Source: Pacificibacter marinus
GTDB lineage: Bacteria; Pseudomonadota; Alphaproteobacteria; Rhodobacterales; Rhodobacteraceae
DNA: 64,000 nt
Reading direction: 5' to 3'
Assembly (NCBI RefSeq): GCF_018860665.1
Contig: NZ_JAHKPK010000064.1
Location: 1-64,000, forward strand
Under the pieces are notes generated by a model, which was not told the DNA's origin, ran no database searches, and saw only the letters and a list, made by a program, of their open reading frames with translations. The translations under genes were made by a program, and so were the position numbers. Positions 46,352-56,313 of the stretch are shown piece after piece (position 1 is the stretch's first letter; every line of letters starts with the position of its first letter).

Positions 46352-48133
46352 TTAAAGTGGCCACAAAAACGGGATCACAGCTGAGGCCAGCAAGCCGATT
46401 GAAAGGTTCAACGGAATGCCCACCTTCATGTAATCGGTGAACTTGTACCCACCTGGACCATAAACCATAGTGTTGGTTTGATAGCCGATTGGCGTGGCAA
46501 AACTGGCAGAGGCAGCCACCATGACAGCCACAACAAGACCGCGTGGATCAAGCCCCATTTGATGTCCCAAAGCGATGGCAATCGGCGTGACAACCACCGC
46601 CACCGCATTGTTAGACACCAGTTCGGTCAACACAGAAGTCATCAAATAGACGGCCCAAATAACAAAGAAGATCGGCAAGCCGTCAAGCAAAGGTGCAACC
46701 CATCCGACAATCATCGTGACAGCACCTGAGGCCTGAAGCGAAGCCCCCACGGCCAACATCGAAAAGATTAATGTCAGCAGGCGAATGTCGACAAAAGAAA
46801 ACGCTTCTTCGGCGTCGATACAGCGCGTCACCAAAACGACAGCGACGGACACCACAGACAGCATCAAAATCGGAGCCACACCAAGCGCGGCCAAAATCAC
46901 GATCGAAAACATCGCAATCAGTGCAATCGGCGCATGGGACCGATGATAAGCGCGTTCCGTCGGTTTGGACACATCGCCCAAATCCATATCAGACGCGAGC
47001 CTTTGAATATCCGCAGGCGCGCCCTCAATCAGCAATGTGTCCCCGACGCGCACGACAAGATCATTGATCTTTTGGCCGACATTTTGATTGCGCCGATGCA
47101 CAGCCAAAACGTAAATCCCGTAACGACGACGCAATCGCATCGAGGTCAGTGAACGTCCGACCATTTTACAGCCCGGCGTGATCAAGGTCTCAACGGTGGT
47201 GGTTTCAACGGCAGAAACCTGATCAACCCGCTTAAGCGATTTATCGCGTTGCAGGCTCAAAAGTTCTGAGATTTTTGAGCGCAAAATGATGCGATCTCCG
47301 ACCTCTAGAACGACACCATTCAACGCGTGACGCAGCGAATTGTCCCCGCGCACGACGTCAATCAACCGCACACCTTCGCGCTTAAACAACTGGACATCCA
47401 AAACCTCGCGCCCGATCAAGTTGCTATCGGGGGGTACGATGGCTTCGGTGAAAAACTTCATCTTGGCGCGCGAACCGCTGAGCATATTGGCCAAACTGTC
47501 GCGTTCCGGCAATATATGCCGCCCGATAAAATACAGATAGATCATGCCCCAAACGACGATGATCATCCCTAAGATAGAGACCTCAAAAATTGTGAACGGC
47601 TCAAGCCCTTCGGCGCGCGCGACACCATCAACAAGCAAGTTTGTCGATGTACCGATCAACGTCATCGTGCCGCCCATAATAGCGGCATAAGACAATGGGA
47701 TCAAAAGCTTAGACGCAGACACTCCCAACTTGGAACTCAGTTGAACAAAGACTGGGATCATCACAACCACAACAGGCGTGTTGGCCACAAAGGCCGATAG
47801 AATCACAACTACGCCCAAAAGCATCGCGATAGACAAAGAAGGGCGTTTTTCTGCATGCAGCCCAGCAAGACGCGTGAACCATTCCAACCCGCCAGTGCGC
47901 ACCAATGCGCCCATGACAACAAACATCGCGGCGATGGTCCAAGGCGCTGGGTTAGACAAAACGGCCAGACCTGCGTCATAAGGCAAGATGCCAAAGACAA
48001 TCATCAAAGCAGCGCCAGCCAAGGCCACCACCTCAGTCGGAAAAACCTCGCGCACAAACAGCACGAACATGAAACCGACCACCACCAAGGACACAATGGC
48101 TTGTGTCATCGGATCAAAATGAAAAATCTCCAT
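46352..48133 (-). CDS. SLC13-family permease with two TrkA-C domains
   Basis: 593 residues. N-terminal half with about six membrane helices ([16 protein letters not shown]... [30 protein letters not shown], the DASS/ArsB-like signature), two cytosolic RCK_C domains (about 205-375), and a second half ([22 protein letters not shown]) forming the other transport hairpin. It carries di- or tricarboxylates, sulfate or similar anions, driven by Na+ or H+; the substrate is not readable. Monocistronic. Confidence 0.88.
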   Translation of the reverse strand: MEIFHFDPMTQAIVSLVVVGFMFVLFVREVFPTEVVALAGAALMIVFGILPYDAGLAVLSNPAPWTIAAMFVVMGALVRTGGLEWFTRLAGLHAEKRPSLSIAMLLGVVVILSAFVANTPVVVVMIPVFVQLSSKLGVSASKLLIPLSYAAIMGGTMTLIGTSTNLLVDGVARAEGLEPFTIFEVSILGMIIVVWGMIYLYFIGRHILPERDSLANMLSGSRAKMKFFTEAIVPPDSNLIGREVLDVQLFKREGVRLIDVVRGDNSLRHALNGVVLEVGDRIILRSKISELLSLQRDKSLKRVDQVSAVETTTVETLITPGCKMVGRSLTSMRLRRRYGIYVLAVHRRNQNVGQKINDLVVRVGDTLLIEGAPADIQRLASDMDLGDVSKPTERAYHRSHAPIALIAMFSIVILAALGVAPILMLSVVSVAVVLVTRCIDAEEAFSFVDIRLLTLIFSMLAVGASLQASGAVTMIVGWVAPLLDGLPIFFVIWAVYLMTSVLTELVSNNAVAVVVTPIAIALGHQMGLDPRGLVVAVMVAASASFATPIGYQTNTMVYGPGGYKFTDYMKVGIPLNLSIGLLASAVIPFLWPL

Positions 48134-48271
48134 GCCGCCTCAATATCCAATTGCACATATTGTCCATAATGGACGCGGATGCAAAGACACTACAAGCGGC
48201 AAAATGCCCTTATGAGGCCCGAGCCAGCAAAACGGTGAGAAAAGTCACAAAGTCCGGTCGAAAGATCACCG

Positions 48272-49084
48272 CTATGGATGGCTTTGTTCCAACCGTCCGC
48301 CATGACGAATTTGTTTCACTCGCGTGGCCAAGCCTGTGCGATCATCGGTTTCGACATAAACACCTGATAGGGTTGCCTCGCCTTTTGCCGGCTCGAAACG
48401 TCCCTTCGACATGCCAGTGATGAAGCGGCGTAAAGGTTCGGCTTTGTCCATGCCAATCACCGAATTGTAATCGCCGCACATGCCTGCATCCGTCAAGTAA
48501 GCCGTACCGCCCGGCAAGATCTGTGCGTCGCCGGTACACACATGTGTATGCGTGCCGACCACGACAGAGGCTTTGCCATCGCAAAAATGCCCCATGGCCA
48601 TTTTCTCAGATGTGGCTTCGCAATGCACATCGATCAAAGCGGCTTGAATTTGACCACCCAATTTGTGACGCATGAAAACCTCGTCAAGCGCTGAAAACGG
48701 ATCATCAAAGGCGCGTTTCATGAACACCTGACCCAATATTTGCGCGACCAAAATACGACGCCCACGAGCATCTTCAAAGATGCGCATGCCACGCCCAGGG
48801 GCGGTTTTGGCGAAATTTATCGGACGAATAATCCGCGTTTCCGTTTCGCAAAATTGCATCATGTCGCGTTGATCAAATGAGTGATCGCCAAGGGTCAAAC
48901 AATCAACACCTGCGTCCAACAACAATCGGGCGTGATCCGCAGACAGCCCCATGCCATTGGTGCAGTTTTCACCATTGACCACAATAAAATCGAGCTTCCA
49001 CTCTTTACGCAAAGTGGGAAGCCGCTGGATCACCGCATCGCGCCCCGCGCGACCGACGATATCGCCGAGAAATAGGATTTTCAT
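48272..49084 (-). CDS. YmdB-like metallophosphoesterase (TIGR00282 family)
   Basis: 270 residues with FLGDIVGRAGRDA, NGENCTNGMGLS, LGDHSFDQRDM and VVGTHTHVCTGDAQI, the Asp/Asn/His dimetal site of the TIGR00282 family. Bacillus YmdB hydrolyses cyclic nucleotides (2',3'-cAMP) and affects biofilm choice. GTG 49090 is an alternative to ATG 49084. It is probably cotranscribed with the cyclo-ligase 71 bp upstream. Confidence 0.9.
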   Translation of the reverse strand: MKILFLGDIVGRAGRDAVIQRLPTLRKEWKLDFIVVNGENCTNGMGLSADHARLLLDAGVDCLTLGDHSFDQRDMMQFCETETRIIRPINFAKTAPGRGMRIFEDARGRRILVAQILGQVFMKRAFDDPFSALDEVFMRHKLGGQIQAALIDVHCEATSEKMAMGHFCDGKASVVVGTHTHVCTGDAQILPGGTAYLTDAGMCGDYNSVIGMDKAEPLRRFITGMSKGRFEPAKGEATLSGVYVETDDRTGLATRVKQIRHGGRLEQSHP

Positions 49085-49155
49085 GGCCACGACTTACCTG
49101 CCCTTGCCCCCCAAACGCAAGCCCTGCGTGACGGACAGACAGGCACAGTCGCGTG

Positions 49156-49725
49156 TCAAAGGGTGAAAACTTCGTTCTCGGTGACAATTGCGTTCAATGG
49201 CACATCATAGCGCGACGTCGGAAAATCCGCCATTTCTTGCCCGCTATAGGCAAATCCAACGGCAAGAATATCGCGCTCGGCACGCAATTTGGCCAAGGTG
49301 CGATCATAAAACCCGCCACCATAGCCCAATCGATGCCCCGCGCGATTGAATGCCACAAGCGGCACGATCAGCACATCCGGCACGACAGGTACAGAACGCT
49401 TGGGCACCGATGCCCCAAATGCACCGGGAATCATCTCTGTGTCAGGTGCCCATAGGTCAAACCGCAACGGTGCCGCTTTAGCTTCGACAATTGGCACTGC
49501 GACAGGGCCATGCTCAGATAACGTACGCATCGCAGCCAGCGGATCGATTTCCGATTTGATCGGCATATAGCCTGCGATCACTTTACCGTAATGCGGCACC
49601 AAAAACGTCGCCAAAAGCTGTGATGCTACCCCCGTATGACACCGGTCGCGCGTATGAACAACTTCGCGCTGCGCCAGCGCACGTTTGCGTGCTATCGCTT
49701 TCAGATCGACGCTCACATCACTCAA
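49156..49725 (-). CDS. 5-formyltetrahydrofolate cyclo-ligase
   Basis: 189 residues with KSEIDPLAAMRTL, VPIVEAKAAPLRFDLWAPD and the ATP-binding VAFNRAGHRLGYGGGFYDRTLA. It converts 5-formyl-THF to 5,10-methenyl-THF. The start is probably TTG 49725, with AAGGG eight bases before it; a GTG at 49716 is also possible. I looked for an adjacent 6S RNA and saw none. Confidence 0.92.
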   Translation of the reverse strand: MSDVSVDLKAIARKRALAQREVVHTRDRCHTGVASQLLATFLVPHYGKVIAGYMPIKSEIDPLAAMRTLSEHGPVAVPIVEAKAAPLRFDLWAPDTEMIPGAFGASVPKRSVPVVPDVLIVPLVAFNRAGHRLGYGGGFYDRTLAKLRAERDILAVGFAYSGQEMADFPTSRYDVPLNAIVTENEVFTL

Positions 49726-49745
49726 TGCTCAAACCCTTTCGCAGC

Positions 49746-51137
49746 CTACAACAAAAATGTCGCAGCCAGCCCAAGGAACGCGAAAAAACCGACGATATCC
49801 GTCACAGTGGTTACAAACGCGCCAGAGGCCAAAGCAGGATCGACCCCGATCCGCTCAAGCACGACAGGCACACCTATACCAGCAAGTCCCGCAACCACCA
49901 AATTGATCACCATGGCCACGGCAATAACACCGCCCAGCGCCAGAGATCCGAACCAAACAAGACCGACCACCCCCATGATAACGGCGAATATAAGCCCGTT
50001 CACAAAGCCCACCAACACTTCACGACGGATAACCCGCCAGACGTTAGCACCAGTCAAGTCGCGTGTGGCGATGGCGCGCACTGCCACGGTCAGGGCTTGT
50101 GTACCGGCGTTGCCGCCCATGGAAGCCACGATGGGCATCAACACAGCCAAGGCGACCAGAGCCGTGATTGTCCCTTCGAACTGAGCAATGACCAATGACG
50201 CCATGATGGCCGTCAACAGGTTCACCCCCAGCCAAGGCAAGCGCTGTTTGACCGTATCAAAAACGCGGTCAGTCAAGGTGCCCTCACCGACCCCCGCCAG
50301 ACGCAGAATGTCTTCTTCATGTTCTTCATCAAGCACGTTCATCGCATCATCGATGGTGATTACGCCGATCAAACGGTCGTCTTCATCCACGACAGGTGCT
50401 GAAATCATATGGTATTGGTTGAACGCATAGGCCACATCGGATTCGCTCTCGTCAACGCGAAAGGTACGAAACCCCGGCTCTAAAATATCATTCAGTTTTT
50501 GCGCCCGTGGCGCGCCCAAAATTTTACCCAAAGTCACATGACCGATAGGATGCAACAAAGGATCAGTGATCACCATATGATAGAAATCTTCTGGCAATCC
50601 TTCGGCTTCGCGCATGTAGTCAATGGCTTGGCCAACAGTCCAGTGTTCAGGCCCCATCACCACCTCGCGCTGCATCAAACGCCCTGCCGAGAACTCAGGG
50701 TAGGACAAAGATTGCTCGACGGCGACACGATCTGCGTCCTCAAGAGAGGCCAGAATGGTTTCTTGCGCCCCTTCTTCAAGATCTTCGATCAGATCGACAA
50801 CATCATCCGAATCCAAATCACGTACAGCGTCTGCCAAGACCTCTGGCCGCATAAGGGCGATGACTTCTTCGCGGATACCATCATCGATTTCCGATAGAAT
50901 CTCACCGTCAAGCTCGCGCCCGTACAATTCGATGATCCGTCGACGATCAAAGGCGTTCACCTGCTCCAAAATATCGGCGATGTCGGCCGCGTGCAGCGGT
51001 TCCATCAGCGCGACAAGTTGCGCTTGGTCCTGAGTTTCCAGCGCAAAAATAATCGACGACAACAGGCGCGGCGCTAGTACATAGGCATCCTCGTCATGGG
51101 GGTCGTTTTGTGTCTCGGGTGTTGTCTCTTCGACCAT
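49746..51137 (-). CDS. mgtE: MgtE magnesium transporter
   Basis: 463 residues: acidic MgtE N-domain (about 25-135), two CBS domains (about 140-265, with HVTLGKI and DEDDRLIGVITIDDAMNVL), a plug helix and five membrane helices (about 290-460; VPVVLERIGVDPALASGAFVTTVTDIVGFFAFLG carries the pore Asp). Magnesium binding to the cytosolic domains closes the channel. Monocistronic. Confidence 0.95.
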   Translation of the reverse strand: MVEETTPETQNDPHDEDAYVLAPRLLSSIIFALETQDQAQLVALMEPLHAADIADILEQVNAFDRRRIIELYGRELDGEILSEIDDGIREEVIALMRPEVLADAVRDLDSDDVVDLIEDLEEGAQETILASLEDADRVAVEQSLSYPEFSAGRLMQREVVMGPEHWTVGQAIDYMREAEGLPEDFYHMVITDPLLHPIGHVTLGKILGAPRAQKLNDILEPGFRTFRVDESESDVAYAFNQYHMISAPVVDEDDRLIGVITIDDAMNVLDEEHEEDILRLAGVGEGTLTDRVFDTVKQRLPWLGVNLLTAIMASLVIAQFEGTITALVALAVLMPIVASMGGNAGTQALTVAVRAIATRDLTGANVWRVIRREVLVGFVNGLIFAVIMGVVGLVWFGSLALGGVIAVAMVINLVVAGLAGIGVPVVLERIGVDPALASGAFVTTVTDIVGFFAFLGLAATFLL

Positions 51138-51270
51138 AATGTGCTCGCGGTCTTTTAAGGTGCCTGTTTTACAGACTTTACGTCACGATGGCCCAGAGAA
51201 ACAGAGGCAAGATCGATTTACCTTCGAAAATCATCACCCTAAACTGCAGCAACACAGATCGGAGCCTTCT

Positions 51271-52581
51271 ATGATCCCTCATGCCCAAAAAGACTGCATC
51301 ATCGCAGGCCAAATCCTATCATTTCACGGCGATCCATTTGTGATGCCGCCGACCGAGGCCGTCACGGTGCGCGCGGCTGCGCTGCAGATCGCGGATGGGC
51401 GCATCAAAGACATCGCGGATCTAGCGGCCTTGCGCGCCAAGCTCCCCGATTTGCCCGTGATTGACCATGGTGACGCCCTGATCACGCCGGGGTTTGTCGA
51501 TGCTCATGCACATTACCCGCAAACAGGGATCATCACCTCATGGGGCAAGCGGCTGATTGACTGGCTCAACACCTATACATTCCCCGAAGAACAGCGGTTT
51601 CACGATGCTGCCTATGCCCGCGAGATCGCAGCACTTTACTTGGATTTTCTGCTCAGCAATGGCACGACCACCGTCACATCCTTTTGCACCATTCACCCCG
51701 AATCTGTAGAGGCCCTGTTTGAAGCGGGTGAGGCACGCGGAATGCGCATTATTGCGGGTAAAACCTGCATGGACCGTGACACAGCCCCCGAAGGCCTGCG
51801 CGACACGGCACAGACGGCCTATGATCAATCGAAAGCACTGATTGAACGCTGGCACCAGAAAGCCCGCGCCACCTATGCGATCACGCCACGATTCTCGCCA
51901 ACCTCGACGCCTGAGCAGCTTGAAGCACTCGGTGCCTTATGGGCTGAGAACCCCAGTTGCTTGATGCAAACCCATTTGAGTGAACAGACCGACGAAGTCG
52001 CTTGGGTCAAGTCTCTATACCCCAAGGCGCGCGACTATTTAGACACCTACGAACAATTCGGCCTGATCGGAAAAGGCGCTTTGTTTGGCCACGCGATTTA
52101 CCTAGAGCCGCGCGAAATCGCCCGCCTGCAAGACACTGGCAGCTCGCTAATCCATTGCCCCACGTCCAACACGTTTATCGGCTCAGGTCTGTTTGACATG
52201 GCCGCGCGCAAAGCTGACAGGCTGCGTGTGGGCCTCGCCACGGACACAGGCGGTGGGTCGAGTTTTTCGATGTTACGCACCATGGCGGCAAGTTATGAAA
52301 TCGGCCAATTGCGCGGCACGGCCTTGCACCCTGCTCAGCTATTGTGGCTCGCCACACGCGGATCATCCGAATCCCTGCATCAAGAGCACCAGATCGGCAG
52401 CATTGCTGTCGGGCTTGAAGCCGATTTGACGGTGATCGATTTGGCCTCGACCCCCGCCATCGCTCAACGCGCGCGGCGATCTACAGACGTCTGGGAAGCA
52501 ATTTTCCCGACCATCATGATGGGGGATGATCGGGCTATTGTCGAAACCTATGTGATGGGGCGGGCGATGCGCCCCACCTAA
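51271..52581 (+). CDS. guaD: Guanine deaminase
   Basis: 436 residues, amidohydrolase barrel. HAHYPQ (zinc-binding HxH), QTHLSEQTDE, GHAIYLEPREI, HCPTSNTFIGSGLF and TDTGGGSSFSML are the guanine-deaminase signatures; the enzyme turns guanine into xanthine. ATG 51271 with GGAG seven bases upstream is preferred; the ORF is open to 51139. It is in the same 3-kb stretch as the 8-oxoguanine deaminase-like gene, a purine-salvage pairing. Confidence 0.94.
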   Translation: MIPHAQKDCIIAGQILSFHGDPFVMPPTEAVTVRAAALQIADGRIKDIADLAALRAKLPDLPVIDHGDALITPGFVDAHAHYPQTGIITSWGKRLIDWLNTYTFPEEQRFHDAAYAREIAALYLDFLLSNGTTTVTSFCTIHPESVEALFEAGEARGMRIIAGKTCMDRDTAPEGLRDTAQTAYDQSKALIERWHQKARATYAITPRFSPTSTPEQLEALGALWAENPSCLMQTHLSEQTDEVAWVKSLYPKARDYLDTYEQFGLIGKGALFGHAIYLEPREIARLQDTGSSLIHCPTSNTFIGSGLFDMAARKADRLRVGLATDTGGGSSFSMLRTMAASYEIGQLRGTALHPAQLLWLATRGSSESLHQEHQIGSIAVGLEADLTVIDLASTPAIAQRARRSTDVWEAIFPTIMMGDDRAIVETYVMGRAMRPT

Positions 52582-52590
52582 CACGCCTGT

Positions 52591-53085
52591 CTAGCAGCGG
52601 CTGCCAAAGTCGGTGACGTAACGCCCACCTTCGCCAATCCCGATGCCGATCTCGTTAAATCTGCGGTTCAAAATGTTATCACGGTGACCTTTTGAGGCCA
52701 TCCAGCCCTGCACTGCGGCTTGGATAGATGCATGCCCCATCGAAATATTTTCACCCACGATACAATACTGATATCCGACGTGCCGCGCACGATCAGCTGC
52801 CGTGCCACCGTTAGAGCCCGTGTGAGAGAAAATGCCCGTGCGCACCATATCCTCCACATGCGCGCGCGCGGCGCGGGTCAGCAGGCCGTTGTAGACCAAA
52901 GGCTGCAAGCCGTAGCTCGCACGCTCAGCATTGACGGCTGCCAATACTTCCCCCTCGGCCGCAACAGCGGTATTCACACCGCCGACCTGCACGGGCACTG
53001 GTTGCGCAAACCCCACGCCGGTTTGACTTTGGCAAGCGGTCAAAGACAGTGCTGCGCACAATCCCATGAGTGTTTTTTTCAACAT
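52591..53085 (-). CDS. CAP/SCP domain lipoprotein
   Basis: 164 residues with a lipobox (LTAC, Cys about 18) after a short signal peptide. The CAP domain has NAERASYGLQPLVYNGLLTRAARAHVEDMVRTGIFSHTGSNGG and VGENISMGHASIQAAVQGWMASKGHRDNIL, including the His/Glu cavity residues. Function of bacterial CAP proteins is mostly unknown. ATG 53085 is preferred (ORF open to 53121). Confidence 0.88.
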   Translation of the reverse strand: MLKKTLMGLCAALSLTACQSQTGVGFAQPVPVQVGGVNTAVAAEGEVLAAVNAERASYGLQPLVYNGLLTRAARAHVEDMVRTGIFSHTGSNGGTAADRARHVGYQYCIVGENISMGHASIQAAVQGWMASKGHRDNILNRRFNEIGIGIGEGGRYVTDFGSRC

Positions 53086-53128
53086 CGATTTGGTTCCTCG
53101 TAAATTTATCAACTGCGCCATTGATGCT

Positions 53129-54472
53129 TTAAGTGTCCATCAGACCACGCACCAATCTGGATTGCTCTTGCAACAGGCGCCCCATATCCATCGTCGTGAG
53201 CCAACCGTCTTTTACAATGGACTTACCGTCAACGAACAGATGTTTGACCTGCGTTGGCCCCGCCAGCAACAAAGCGGCCGGATCCCAACTGCCAGAAGAT
53301 TCGATATCAGACACATCCCAGACAGCAATATCTGCGCGCATTCCCACAGCGATTTGCCCTACATCGTCACGGCCTAAGACCTGGGCACCGCCGCGTGTGG
53401 CAATTTCCAGCGCCTCACGGGGGCTCATTTTATCCGCGCCGTTCATCACCCGCTGCAACAGCATGGCTTGGCGCGCCTCGGACACAAGATTGCTGGCGTC
53501 ATTTGAGGCCGACCCATCAACCCCAAGCCCCACAGGCACACCCGCATCACGCATCGCGCGCACAGGGGCGATGCCCGATCCAAGCCTGCAATTTGAACAA
53601 GGGCAATGGGCCACGCCTGTGCCTGTTTTGGCAAATAGCTCTATTTCCGAGACATCCAGTTTGACGCAATGGGCATGCCAAACGTCAGGTCCAACCCATC
53701 CCAAATCTTGTGCGTATTGGCCCGGTCGACATCCAAACGCTTTCAGCGAATAGGCGATATCTTCATCGTTTTCCGCCAAATGCGTGTGCATCATCACGCC
53801 CTTATCACGCGCCAAAATCGCGGCATTGCGCATCAAATCTTGACTGACGGAAAACGGCGAACAAGGTGCCACACCGACACGGATCATCGCGCCTGGATTT
53901 GGATCGTGAAACGCATCAATCACGCGCGAACTGTCGTTTAAGATGTCCTCTTCGCGCTCAACCAAACTGTCAGGGGGCAATCCGCCATCACTTTCGCCGA
54001 TGCTCATCGCGCCGCGCATTGCGTGCAAGCGCAAGCCCACTTGATTGGCTGCATCTATCGTATCCTCAAGACGCGATCCGTTGGGATAGAGATACAGATG
54101 ATCGGATGTCAGAGAGCAGCCCGAAAAAGCCAGTTCAGCCAAACCAACCATGGCTGAGACGCGTATGTGATCCGGCGTAAACTTCGCCCAGATCGGATAG
54201 AGTTTTTGCAACCAACCAAACAGCAACGCATTTTGCGCCTCAGGCACGGCACGGGTCAGGGTTTGGAACAGATGGTGGTGTGTATTGACCAAGCCCGGCG
54301 TGACAACGCAGCCGCGCGCATCGATAATTTGAGCATCATCATCATAGAGCGAGCTACCGACAGCTTCGATCACGCCATCGCGCACCAAGACATCACCGCC
54401 TTTAATCTCTCTGCGCGTGTCGTCCATTGTGATAAGAACGTCTGCGCCACGGATGATAAAACATGGATGCAT
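53129..54472 (-). CDS. 8-oxoguanine deaminase-like amidohydrolase
   Basis: 447 residues, amidohydrolase barrel: TPGLVNTHHHLFQTLTR (HxH), MHTHLAENDEDIAYSLKAFGCRPGQYAQDLG, HCVKLDVSEIELFA, HCPCSNCRLGSGIAP and GVDGSASNDASNL. These match the group characterised as 8-oxoguanine deaminase and related triazine hydrolases; the assignment rests on similarity recalled from that group. It would clear oxidised guanine to urate. Starts ATG 54472; 8 bp from the CAP gene. Confidence 0.82.
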   Translation of the reverse strand: MHPCFIIRGADVLITMDDTRREIKGGDVLVRDGVIEAVGSSLYDDDAQIIDARGCVVTPGLVNTHHHLFQTLTRAVPEAQNALLFGWLQKLYPIWAKFTPDHIRVSAMVGLAELAFSGCSLTSDHLYLYPNGSRLEDTIDAANQVGLRLHAMRGAMSIGESDGGLPPDSLVEREEDILNDSSRVIDAFHDPNPGAMIRVGVAPCSPFSVSQDLMRNAAILARDKGVMMHTHLAENDEDIAYSLKAFGCRPGQYAQDLGWVGPDVWHAHCVKLDVSEIELFAKTGTGVAHCPCSNCRLGSGIAPVRAMRDAGVPVGLGVDGSASNDASNLVSEARQAMLLQRVMNGADKMSPREALEIATRGGAQVLGRDDVGQIAVGMRADIAVWDVSDIESSGSWDPAALLLAGPTQVKHLFVDGKSIVKDGWLTTMDMGRLLQEQSRLVRGLMDT

Positions 54473-54527
54473 CTACTGCTTTTCACCTCGCCTTTTTTGA
54501 ACGCCACATACCAACCAATATTTGAGG

Positions 54528-55337
54528 CTACGCGTCTTTCAACAGATCCAAAGCCTCGGACAACAAGGCCTGAGATCCAGCAGCCACGACACGTCCACCG
54601 TTTTTCGCAGACTTTCCTTGCCAGTCCGTTACCACGCCCCCAGCGGCCTCGATCACACCGATCGGCCCCAAAATATCATAGGGTTGCAAACCCGCTTCGA
54701 TCACAAGATCGATCTGGCCTGCTGCCAAAAGCGCATAGGCATAACAATCCATACCGTACCGTGTCAGTTTGCACTTATTCGCCACGTTTTCAAAGCCCCT
54801 GCGGTCTGCCGGCGTGCCAACTTCAGGGAATGTGGTGAAAATTATAGCGTCGCTCAAAGCCACGTCTTTGCGGACTCCGAGCGGTTTTACCCCATGAGGC
54901 CCCACAACCTCAGCGACACCGAAGCCACCGAAAAAGCGTTCGCCAATATAGGGCTGATCAATCACACCGAGATGCACGCCTGCCTCACCGCGACAGGCAA
55001 TCAAAACACCCCAGGTGGGTGTGCCAGAAATAAAGCCCCGCGTCCCGTCAATAGGATCCAAAACCCATGTCAGGCCAGATGTCCCCTCTTTGGGGCCGAA
55101 CTCTTCGCCATGAATGGCATCATCGGGGCGCATCTCGCTGATAACTTTGCGCATGATCTCTTCGGCGCCGCGATCAGCCACTGTGACAGGATCAAAGCCA
55201 GCCGCTAGTTTTGATTCGGTGCCCAAAGATGTGCCGCGGAAATACTGCAACGTCATCGCGCGCGCAGCGTCGGCTGCGGCATGTGCGGTTGCGATGAGGC
55301 TTGCTTGTTGCTCTGCGTCAATTTTTAACTGCGTCAT
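54528..55337 (-). CDS. Inositol-monophosphatase family (HisN-like) phosphatase
   Basis: 269 residues with HGEEFGPKEG, WVLDPIDGTRGFISGTPTWG and a C-terminal GYDILGPIGVIEAAGGVVTDWQG-type end, the metal-binding motifs of the family. The close match to RGF after IDGT is typical of the histidinol-phosphate phosphatase (HisN) subgroup, though an inositol or CysQ role is not excluded. ATG 55337 (MTQLKIDAEQ); the frame is open to 55469. Confidence 0.86.
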   Translation of the reverse strand: MTQLKIDAEQQASLIATAHAAADAARAMTLQYFRGTSLGTESKLAAGFDPVTVADRGAEEIMRKVISEMRPDDAIHGEEFGPKEGTSGLTWVLDPIDGTRGFISGTPTWGVLIACRGEAGVHLGVIDQPYIGERFFGGFGVAEVVGPHGVKPLGVRKDVALSDAIIFTTFPEVGTPADRRGFENVANKCKLTRYGMDCYAYALLAAGQIDLVIEAGLQPYDILGPIGVIEAAGGVVTDWQGKSAKNGGRVVAAGSQALLSEALDLLKDA

Positions 55338-55517
55338 ACCGAGAACACATCCTTTTGTGTTTTGATCTGCGCGGCGCGGACTGTCTGATACGGTGAAAAC
55401 CTCAAAGGCCATCACGCGCCAGCCTAGACCTTTGCGGTAAACACTCAGGCGCGATGCGTCAAGACGCAAGACCTAGTACTAGAAATGTGAGACAAAACCT
55501 GAACTAAGATATGCAAA

Positions 55518-55546
55518 GGTCCCGTGCCATAAGTGGCATCGGGACC
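55518..55546 (-). terminator. Terminator of the XRE gene
   Basis: Hairpin with GGTCCCG/CGGGACC outer and TGCCA/TGGCA inner pairing, 54 bp after the XRE stop, followed by TTT on the minus strand. A second small stem TGGCA/TGCCA lies nearer the stop (55580-55592). Confidence 0.65.
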
Positions 55547-55599
55547 ATTGAAAGACATCGTATTGATCGACAGTTACACTTGGCAAGCTGCCACTTACG

Positions 55600-55974
55600 T
55601 CATGCTACGTCGGATAAAACCCGAGCCAATTCGAACAAACGACGGCGTTGGTTTTCTGGAATAGAATAGTAAGACCGCACCAGTTCAAGCGCTTCTTTGT
55701 CTGCAAGGATATCCGCAGGAACTGATCCTGATGCGACGACATCTGTGGTTGCAGTAACATCTACACCTTCAAAGAAAAATGCGACGGGCACACCCAAGGC
55801 TTCTGAGATATCCCAAAGACGAGACGCCGAAACACGATTCATGCCAGTTTCATATTTTTGAATCTGCTGAAACTTGATGCCCACCTTTTCGGCAAGCTGT
55901 TGTTGCGTCATCCCGACCATCCAACGCCGATGGCGAACGCGCTTTCCTACATGTACATCCACCGGATGTTTCAT
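55600..55974 (-). CDS. XRE-family HTH transcriptional regulator
   Basis: 124 residues. Helix-turn-helix domain at about 10-65 (VGKRVRHRRWMVGMTQQQLAEKVGIKFQQIQKYETGMNRVSASRLWDISEALGVPVAFFF) and a C-terminal helical tail (ALELVRSYYSIPENQRRRLFELARVLSDVA). This is a common alphaproteobacterial small Cro/C1-type regulator. ATG 55974 is chosen for the family start. It faces an AT-rich 339-bp divergent region. Confidence 0.86.
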   Translation of the reverse strand: MKHPVDVHVGKRVRHRRWMVGMTQQQLAEKVGIKFQQIQKYETGMNRVSASRLWDISEALGVPVAFFFEGVDVTATTDVVASGSVPADILADKEALELVRSYYSIPENQRRRLFELARVLSDVA

Positions 55975-56313
55975 ACTAACCGCTCCTTGCTGAGGTACAC
56001 AAAATAACCTATGCGTGTGTAACAGAGTTCCTCTGACTCGTGACATTCCTCAACCTGTCTTTTTGGATAGGCCAGAAGAATAAAAACATAACTATATGAT
56101 AAAAAATAACATTTATCACATTTCCGCTAAAGCTTAATAATTAATATTGTTGCTAAAATCGATTTTTCGACTAAACCTCAGCGCGAACGCCCAAGAACCT
56201 TTGCATTTTGCGAATATATTTTGTGAAAAGCAACCTATTGATGCAGTGCACAAATCTTAAAATGCGTCAATTCAACTTGTGCATTTCCTGTGATATTCGG
56301 ATAGCATTGCGTC
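55975..56313. other. AT-rich divergent intergenic region
   Basis: 339 bp without a gene, very A+T-rich between about 56080 and 56180. It contains the palindrome AAAATCGATTTT (56155-56166) and several TTAAT/ATTAA runs. Both flanking promoters should lie here; no known operator is recognised. Confidence 0.5.

Noticed and set aside
49091-49155. 6S RNA near the 5-formyl-THF cyclo-ligase.
   Set aside because: The gap is only 65 bp, too short for 6S RNA, and no matching structure is seen.
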